In this document: positions 29,201 to 34,227 of the stretch, piece by piece
Layout: every line of letters begins with the position of its first letter
How positions within the stretch are numbered: position 1 is the stretch's first letter
IMG/VR virus record: IMGVR_UViG_3300030380_005378
Span: 1-34,227 of that record
Reading direction: 5' to 3' (one strand)
Length of the DNA: 34,227 nt
Source of the DNA: a virus
Position numbers and translations under genes: made by a program
Notes under the pieces: generated by a model
Told to the model about the DNA's origin: nothing
Databases searched by the model: none
The model's input: only the letters and a program-made list of their open reading frames with translations

Positions 29201-31970
29201 CGATGTGACGACACCGTCAAACAAACAACGCGCTTATGGCAATCCGATTACGTTTCCTTTTGGCGACCCAATCGAACTAATCGCGCAACCGATCCGCAGA
29301 GCCGCAAGCCGATTGAATCTAAAACTGCCGATTGGTCTTGTCACTATTAGCCAATTGAATCAACTCACTGAAGGGCAAATCCGAGAGCGATTTGGTGACC
29401 CTAGGGTAGCCGCCGCTTTTATAAGGGAGGCCAGAGACCTTAGAGCTAAGCAGGACACGCTGGGGCGTTCGTTAACTTTTAAGAATGCGCACTTCATTCT
29501 GGTAGACGATACAAAAGTTGTTAACGATTACGAGGCCACATTAGTTGCCGCCCATGAGCTGGGCCACGCGGTTTTCCAAGAAGAGCTTGATGGGCTTGTG
29601 GGTAAGCCGATATTTAATCGCATGTGGCAGTCCTTTAAAAACAGAGATCGCTCAGAGAAAGCGTATTCAGGCCCCCACGGATTTGAAGAATGGTTCGCAG
29701 ACAACGTGGCCAAATGGGTAGACATACAGACTCGAAAAGATGTGAGCCAACGTCCCGCAAACATGGAAGAGTCTGTATTCAAGCGCATAGCTGGTAAGTT
29801 GATTGAGCTTTACAACACTATGCGCGTTGAGATGCGTCGAAGGTACAGGGGCGAAGTAGATGTCGCCGTTGATAGCTTTATTCAGTCTGTTATCCGGTCT
29901 AATGCGAACAATAATATTTCTATGTCGCAGGATGCCGCCGCTGTTGCTGGGTCACCACCCTTTGAAAAGAAAGCCATCGTCAGGTCTATACAAGTTCAGG
30001 TTGAGCAGACTCCGGGTGCAAAAGGATTTGCAACAGCTTTAGCTAGAAAAATTACGACTGGCGCTAGAGATGCAGTCGAGGCAGCAAAACCCCTTCGGCA
30101 TGTATTCTTTACTGCCAACAAGAACCTACGTTTTATCAGCAGCCGCATTGCAGACATGTTTTACGTTGAGGCTGGCGCCAGCGGTAAAGGCTCCCGTATG
30201 GGATTCCTGCAGGAAGCCGACGTTCAAAACCGCGAGTTTGAAGTTAAGTTTGAGAGGGAAATCGGTGACTTAAACTCGCCCGAAGTTGTAGCTGCGATGG
30301 AAGAAGCCGCAACGAGTACGCCTACAGGTGACTTGCAGAATGAGTTAGCTAGAAAGATTCGGGGTTTCTTGGAAGCTATGCATAGGGACTATATAGAACC
30401 CATGCAGGCGGGTTACGAGAGTAGTGACAAAATCCAATTCCAGGCTGACTACTTCCCTGTCGTTTTAAATCTACAACAGGTAGCCAACCAGTCGGATGCA
30501 TTTATCCAGCTGATATTAGAGCAACGTAATCAGACCGAAGACTTGGGCGCTAAAGACGCTGTAGCTAAAGCCGTCGCTCGGATTGTTAAGTATCAAGACG
30601 TGGTCACGAACTCGGACTTGGCGGTCGATGAAGATTTAGACCCTGCGGCTGGCCGAGAGGAACAGCGCCAACTGACTGCAGGCGTTGATCGACAGGCTTT
30701 GGCGGATTTTCTTGTGCCGCCTACAGAGGCTTTTAGGACATACAAGAAACAGCTTGTTAAGCGCGTTGAGTGGAACAGGTCGACAAAAAGTATCGACGGT
30801 AGAGACAGGCTGGGGCCGCTGTTAGACCAGCTAGAAGGCCCGGATAAAAGTTATGCGCAAGACATTATCAACAGCTATCTCGGCTACGGGTACGAGCCAA
30901 TGTCAGAGGGGCGCCGTAAATGGCAGAGCAGGTTGTTGGCTGCGCAGTACACATTGTTACTGCCGTTTGCTGCTATTGGCTCACTGCCTGAATTGGCTGG
31001 GCCAATAATATTTTCTAAAGAGTTCGGTGGCTTTGAGATGGCCTTCCGTCAGATAAAGCAGGGCATATCACAGAAAGAGGCTCGCTTGCTGGCAGAGGAC
31101 ATAGGCTTGGTTCAAGACGGCGCGGTATCAAATGCGTGGATGAGCGTGACAGAGCGCGAGTTTATGGACGAAGCATCGCGTAACTGGACAGACGGATTTT
31201 TCAAATACACAGGCCTAGAGTGGTTTACAAACTTTTCGCGGAGTTTTGCTACAGGTATGGGCGTGCAGTTTTTGTTACGCCACGCCAGAAACGAAACTGG
31301 CAACCCGCGTTCAGCCAGATACCTGCAAGACTTAGGCGTCACGGCAGAGCAAATTCTTGCTTGGGAACAGGGCGGTCGAGATATAAATACTACCGAAGGT
31401 AGGGCGGTCAAGTTCGCATTACAGAAGTTCGTCGAGAGTTCAATACTTCGCCCGAATGCAGCAGAGCGTCCCGTTTGGGCTTCAGACCCTAGGTGGGCTT
31501 TGGTCTGGCAGCTGAAGTCTTACTTCTATGCTTTTTACACAAAGATCATCGGGGGCATTCGGCGGGAAACCATGACTCGTTTGGATGAGGGCGAAGGTGC
31601 AGAGCGGATTGTTGCCGCATCCGCTGTTCTCGCTTTGTCTGCTGCAGCTCTACTACCGTTAGCTATGGCGGGGATGGAGTTGCGCGAGTATGCCAAGACA
31701 GGGGCTGCGTTCTTCACGTCGTTCGGCCAGAGCGACAAAAACTATTTCCGCACAGATGACATGACATGGGGCACTTATCTGGGTGAAGTGTTTGACAAGA
31801 CAGGTGTGTATGGACCGCTGTCTATTGTTTCGATGGCATATCGCAGTGGGCAGTGGAACGGTCCCGCAGCAGGCGTTGCAACTTTGCTTGGCCCGTCGTT
31901 TGAAACAGTAGAAGCGTTGATAGGGCGTGGCGAGTTTGATCGCATAGTCCCAGCAGCAGCTATTTTGTAG
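26256..31970 (+). CDS. Giant internal virion protein with metallopeptidase motif
   Basis: A 1904-residue protein in the T7 gp16-like slot. Residues 100-160 include hydrophobic helices (QLAPFAITSVLSAGFGAAAG). Around residue 1100 is a gluzincin-type zinc site: AAHELGHAVF (H1100, E1101, H1104) and about 40 residues later GFEEWFADN (E1144/E1145, D1149). A membrane segment near residue 1790 (AASAVLALSAAALLPLAMAG) is close to the C-terminus. It is probably ejected to build the envelope channel; the protease could cut envelope proteins or process the ejection complex. No lytic transglycosylase motif is seen, unlike T7 gp16. Confidence 0.82.
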   Translation: MAGFEETISGLASANESAPGPSKFERQVALDKSRDYGLGETFGRGAQAGAQGLRSDLNYFAALGNSLIGDKKGVVDRVQQARVSESLAGDTLGNLESFSEFIDEPTFSGFMSQVAKGTGQLAPFAITSVLSAGFGAAAGVGTKLAAEGTKLAAKRIVKDSLQKTAKGIATPEEKDIADATWNLAKRARIGAYTGAGASEFAPLSGSNLSEAIEAGRDPNDPLVAFRAAALGAPQAAIGVGGEVALLKLIGSRANKLAAGDANSVMGRLAKDLGTGFVRGGAIEASTETVQEGLAVLNRAQMDDTFTSQDAKLRLGEAAFAAFFGGGAFGSAGSAAAGGVREITNVPEGVKTKTRELMQTGKQAIADNVINNELFRGKNFQYTSPEATSDINAQIDAMFDDENQKQVVWVEGENPAFGAATDGRLARKQINGKDAFVAFVPGRGTIISPFADIAQEVVDGQATDTVLAAALGYSSPKPVDSDRVVQVLDGRGRVVSEEVTNEAGEAAAKAAAGPLTPKGGSVRTVAVDDAVRERDEKVAAEAEPVVRSMEASSAMDIAEAVLASDSYKNASDAQKRRIEAQLEQLRREASTPELEAEMEGAVADPESGVGEQSLQLTGETSYKPAPLNEDGVIREYDGLQEARQNFTEAFDGVYSPDFTDGSYWSRMTPFMLNGLVRQRRAGKEVEIEPPERRANDSYGVKIFSSEVDLFRHQPRNKSAPEQLLELGEFLEKEVGLAAGSQFARGSGVSIVTPDGSQRAVNLVDLTNAGRRLLATRLNQDFTAASDAEALLEALNELITNDYRVLVKATGRDRQRRNVSRDVDITAASSAGQSILGALASYQQRVTRWFLDNSTVDANDPTQRVLNDNAPDRPAAPAFLQAILNTPVRVEKGNKTTLRQVLGRNLSRTRGEEAASAEQARSEQLEERARRQQNVVVEEDVAEAVERQEAAEEGLVDRPDFIGDESVDRPNQFTLPEDPPYAYYDVTTPSNKQRAYGNPITFPFGDPIELIAQPIRRAASRLNLKLPIGLVTISQLNQLTEGQIRERFGDPRVAAAFIREARDLRAKQDTLGRSLTFKNAHFILVDDTKVVNDYEATLVAAHELGHAVFQEELDGLVGKPIFNRMWQSFKNRDRSEKAYSGPHGFEEWFADNVAKWVDIQTRKDVSQRPANMEESVFKRIAGKLIELYNTMRVEMRRRYRGEVDVAVDSFIQSVIRSNANNNISMSQDAAAVAGSPPFEKKAIVRSIQVQVEQTPGAKGFATALARKITTGARDAVEAAKPLRHVFFTANKNLRFISSRIADMFYVEAGASGKGSRMGFLQEADVQNREFEVKFEREIGDLNSPEVVAAMEEAATSTPTGDLQNELARKIRGFLEAMHRDYIEPMQAGYESSDKIQFQADYFPVVLNLQQVANQSDAFIQLILEQRNQTEDLGAKDAVAKAVARIVKYQDVVTNSDLAVDEDLDPAAGREEQRQLTAGVDRQALADFLVPPTEAFRTYKKQLVKRVEWNRSTKSIDGRDRLGPLLDQLEGPDKSYAQDIINSYLGYGYEPMSEGRRKWQSRLLAAQYTLLLPFAAIGSLPELAGPIIFSKEFGGFEMAFRQIKQGISQKEARLLAEDIGLVQDGAVSNAWMSVTEREFMDEASRNWTDGFFKYTGLEWFTNFSRSFATGMGVQFLLRHARNETGNPRSARYLQDLGVTAEQILAWEQGGRDINTTEGRAVKFALQKFVESSILRPNAAERPVWASDPRWALVWQLKSYFYAFYTKIIGGIRRETMTRLDEGEGAERIVAASAVLALSAAALLPLAMAGMELREYAKTGAAFFTSFGQSDKNYFRTDDMTWGTYLGEVFDKTGVYGPLSIVSMAYRSGQWNGPAAGVATLLGPSFETVEALIGRGEFDRIVPAAAIL

Positions 31971-31978
31971 AGGTTGAT

Positions 31979-32362
31979 ATGGATATTGTTGGGCAGCTAA
32001 TCGGCCCTGTGACGGGCCTTCTGGGTAAAGCGATCAAAGACAAAGATAAGGCGGCAAAGCTCGCTCACGAGATCGCAACCATGTCCGAAAAACATGCCCA
32101 AGAGGCGCTACGAGGGCAGCTTGAGATAAACAAGGTAGAGGCTGCTCACCATAGTGTCTTTGTATCTGGGTGGCGACCGGCGATCGGCTGGGTCTGTGCG
32201 ATGGGTCTTTTTTACAACGTCATATTGGCGAACATTATTGGCATTTGGGTGGATGTGCCAGAGGTGGACACTACGTTGTTGGTACCTGTGATGATGGGGC
32301 TTTTAGGAATTGGGGCGATGAGAAGCTACGAAAAGGTCAAAGGTGTAAGCAGAGAAAGATGA
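31979..32362 (+). CDS. Holin, GTA_holin_3TM-like
   Basis: A 127-residue protein. A helical N-terminus with AHEIATMSEKHAQ and QLEINKVEAAHHSVFVSGWR precedes two membrane helices (AIGWVCAMGLFYNVILANII and TLLVPVMMGLLGIGAMR) and the ending RSYEKVKGV, which is the signature of this holin family. It would form lesions in the inner membrane at lysis. It is followed directly by the endolysin (ATGA overlap). Confidence 0.88.
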   Translation: MDIVGQLIGPVTGLLGKAIKDKDKAAKLAHEIATMSEKHAQEALRGQLEINKVEAAHHSVFVSGWRPAIGWVCAMGLFYNVILANIIGIWVDVPEVDTTLLVPVMMGLLGIGAMRSYEKVKGVSRER

Positions 32363-32709
32363 GCGAGTTTAAATATTTCAAATTAGAAGATTTTGCCTGC
32401 CAAGAAACAGGCGAGAACGAGATAGACCCAGAGTTTGTGCGGATGCTGGATGAGCTTCGTGAAGCCTGCGGGTTTCCGTTTATTGTGAATTCAGGTTACA
32501 GGTCGCCGCGTCATAGCATTGAGGCGGCAAAGGAAAGGCCAGGTCGTCATGCCAGCGGTCGAGCGGCGGACATTAGAGTGAATGGCGGTGCCCAACGCCG
32601 AGATATTACTAAGAAAGCTTTGATGATGGGCTTTGAAGGTGTAGGCGTTGCAAAAGACTTTGTGCATGTGGACTTAAGAGATACCACGCCTGTTCTGTGG
32701 GTATACTAA
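32359..32709 (+). CDS. Endolysin, M15-family peptidase
   Basis: A 116-residue zinc peptidase that cuts peptidoglycan cross-links or stems. Motifs: FIVNSGYRSPRHS, then GRHASGRAADIRV (H and D ligands) and DFVHVDLRD (final HxD), the standard M15_3 pattern. The ATG at 32359 overlaps the holin stop; longer frames start inside the holin and are rejected. No signal sequence, so it depends on the holin. Confidence 0.92.
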   Translation: MSEFKYFKLEDFACQETGENEIDPEFVRMLDELREACGFPFIVNSGYRSPRHSIEAAKERPGRHASGRAADIRVNGGAQRRDITKKALMMGFEGVGVAKDFVHVDLRDTTPVLWVY

Positions 32710-32728
32710 TAGTACTAGCACTAATATA
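32708..32728 (+). promoter_or_regulatory. 21-bp dyad upstream of the fibre-region genes
   Basis: On the minus strand TATATTAGT, GCTA, GTACTATT: 15 of the 17 defined motif positions. It lies 25 bases before the ATG at 32754 and just after the endolysin stop. A TAATAT inside (32722-32727) could be a -10 box, but no good -35 is seen. Confidence 0.45.
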
Positions 32729-32753
32729 CTGCTAGAGCAAATAGGGTGATCAG

Positions 32754-33128
32754 ATGGCTTATTCAGATACTTTGAATTTCGTGGTGGGGGACACGCTGCC
32801 TGCGTTAAATCTCACTCTGAAAGATAAGAACACTGCTGCAAGTGGTTCTACTCTGGACCCAGAGAACAGTGCTACTTGGGCGCCTGTAGACATAACGGGC
32901 GCGACAGTTCGGCTACGTTTACGGGAGCTGGGCGGTACTACGCTGGCGGACACTCGGGTTTGTTCGGTCGTTGACGGCTCTGCTGGTACGTGCACGACAA
33001 ACTTTGCTACGACCACCTTTAGTACTTCTGGTACTTATGAGGGCGAGATAGAAATCACCCATGCTAACGGGTCAATCCAGACGGTATATGACCTAGTGAA
33101 GTTTAAGGTCAGGGATGATTTTGACTAA
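32754..33128 (+). CDS. BppU-N-like fibre-associated protein
   Basis: A 124-residue beta-sandwich protein: MAYSDTLNFVVGDTLPALNL, ITGATVRLRLRELGG, then SGTYEGEIEITHANG. This is the pattern of the N-terminal domain of phage baseplate upper proteins (DUF2479-like), often used to attach fibres. It is followed by a large fibre gene with a one-base overlap. GGGTGATCAG precedes the ATG. Confidence 0.65.
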   Translation: MAYSDTLNFVVGDTLPALNLTLKDKNTAASGSTLDPENSATWAPVDITGATVRLRLRELGGTTLADTRVCSVVDGSAGTCTTNFATTTFSTSGTYEGEIEITHANGSIQTVYDLVKFKVRDDFD

Positions 33129-34227
33129 TGTCTTCCAAGCTCATAATTACTACGAGTGATCTGCGCGCGCAGACAGCGGTTACAGACTTACGTGCTGTGC
33201 TCGCGAGCACGTTGTTGTCGGCTGAGTACGTTCTAGATCCAGACACGATCAATCAATGGCTAAGCCATGAGTTTTCTCTGATTGAAAACGCGGCTCTAGG
33301 TTTTACAAAAACTGCCGATACAGACCTTTTTGCTTTCACCGATACGCCATCCACCACCGTCGCCCTTGGTAAGTCTGATAGCTTTGGTTTTGCAGATACT
33401 CCTGTATTTGCGATGACATTTTTCCGAGACTTCTCGGACGCTTTTTCTTTGGATGATTTCACTGCGGTAGACGCTGTGATCAAAGACATGGCAAACACTA
33501 AGACCAATGTTTTTAGTTTTGCCGATGATCAAGCGTTTGGAGTAGGCAAAGGGTTATCCGACAGCTTTGGTTTTGCAGATGCCTTTGACTCTGTCGCAAT
33601 AGGAAAGGGTCTTGTTGACACCCAGTCAATGACAGAGTCTTTATCTCGCACAGTGCAATATGTCCGCACCTTCACTGACGCTTTTGTGCTGGACGACGCC
33701 GCTACGGTAGACGCCGTACAAAAAGCGACCAGCTCATTGAAGCAAAACATTTTTGCGATGGGCGACGTATTCGGTCGGGTGGTTTCTTACAACAGGGGCT
33801 TCAGCGATAACATCGCCCCTGTAGAACAACATGTGCTTACTTTCTCAAAGGAAGCTAGCGCAGATAGTTTCAATGTTGTTGAAGTTTTCAGCAGGTCAGT
33901 CTCTTACAACAGGCCGTTTGCCGACTCACAGGGTTTCGGCGACGCAGTTGATAGCCAAGACCTTGGTAAAGGGCTAGCCGATACACAGGCACTGACTGAG
34001 GCGCACGTTTCCAGCGTCAGTTTAGGCAAGATAGATGCTGTAACGCTTTCTGAATCTCCAGCGTCAGATGTAGGCAAGGGCCTTACTGACTCTGTATCTA
34101 TGTCTGAATCCCTCGCTAGAACTGTTGCTTACGCTAGATCGTTCGCTGATGCGTTCAGCATGGACGATGCAGCAACAATTGATGCTCTAGTAAAAGACAG
34201 CTCTACCGCCAAGTCGAATGTCTTTGG
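33128..34227 (+). CDS. Tail fibre with internal repeats, C-terminus beyond window
   Basis: Open to the window edge (366 codons). Residues 70 onward consist of short repeats: GKGLSDSFGFAD, GKGLVDTQSMTE, GKGLADTQALTE and GKGLTDSVSMSE, and three copies of a longer unit DAFxxDDxxTxDAxxK. Ser/Asp-rich beta repeats of this kind form fibrous shafts; host-binding domains usually lie at the missing C-terminus. Repeats may recombine and change fibre length. Confidence 0.75.
   Translation, partial: MSSKLIITTSDLRAQTAVTDLRAVLASTLLSAEYVLDPDTINQWLSHEFSLIENAALGFTKTADTDLFAFTDTPSTTVALGKSDSFGFADTPVFAMTFFRDFSDAFSLDDFTAVDAVIKDMANTKTNVFSFADDQAFGVGKGLSDSFGFADAFDSVAIGKGLVDTQSMTESLSRTVQYVRTFTDAFVLDDAATVDAVQKATSSLKQNIFAMGDVFGRVVSYNRGFSDNIAPVEQHVLTFSKEASADSFNVVEVFSRSVSYNRPFADSQGFGDAVDSQDLGKGLADTQALTEAHVSSVSLGKIDAVTLSESPASDVGKGLTDSVSMSESLARTVAYARSFADAFSMDDAATIDALVKDSSTAKSNVF

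Overview
The window is the central part of a tailed-phage genome, cut inside a gene at both ends. The right arm has a P22-type portal, a scaffold-like protein, a DUF4043 (N4 gp56-like) major capsid protein, small connectors, a set of internal virion (ejection) proteins and no tail tube, tape measure or sheath. This points to a podovirus. No phage RNA polymerase is seen. The gene content (small basic and zinc-ribbon proteins near the capsid gene, an M15 endolysin, a tail fibre with short serine/aspartate repeats) resembles marine podophages. The host is inferred to be a proteobacterium and is not shown by the sequence.

Layout. Two arms diverge from a non-coding region at about 12.1-12.36 kb. 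The left arm (12.1 kb down to 1, minus strand) holds early and middle genes: small membrane and unknown proteins, an iteron-like repeat region (11.25-11.61 kb, possible replication origin), an accessory cassette, many very small translationally coupled genes, a family A DNA polymerase, a CsrA-type RNA-binding protein and a primase of the archaeo-eukaryotic type. The right arm (12.36-34.2 kb, plus strand) holds the packaging, head, ejection, lysis and fibre genes in the usual order. Intrinsic terminators with UUCG loops lie at 9.65 kb (minus) and 20.8 kb (plus, just after the capsid gene).

The main find is a complete ubiquitin-like conjugation set in the left arm: a small beta-grasp modifier (8026-8241), an E1-like adenylating enzyme (6713-7402), a JAMM metalloprotease with all catalytic residues (5892-6716) and an E2-like protein with an HPH...PCLG active-site motif behind a coiled coil (4972-5889). 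E1, JAMM and E2 are packed head to tail. The same four activities make up bacterial Bil antiviral operons, but here they sit inside a phage.

The second find is regulatory. The phage encodes a 59-residue CsrA homologue (1201-1380), too short for usual gene-calling cut-offs, and several of its ribosome binding sites lie in the loops of short hairpins with GGA exposed (for example AGTAC-AGGAG-GTACT). This is the architecture CsrA/RsmA proteins bind. The modifier gene is one of the genes carrying such a hairpin, so CsrA may time early phage translation, including the conjugation system.

A third layer is a 21-bp near-palindrome (AATAKTAGC, four variable bases, GTACTATT) found at five loci (six copies), mostly just before gene blocks. 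At two loci it overlaps a sigma70-like promoter. Two places near the capsid gene have protein-like sequence split between frames, suggesting programmed frameshifting or sequence errors.
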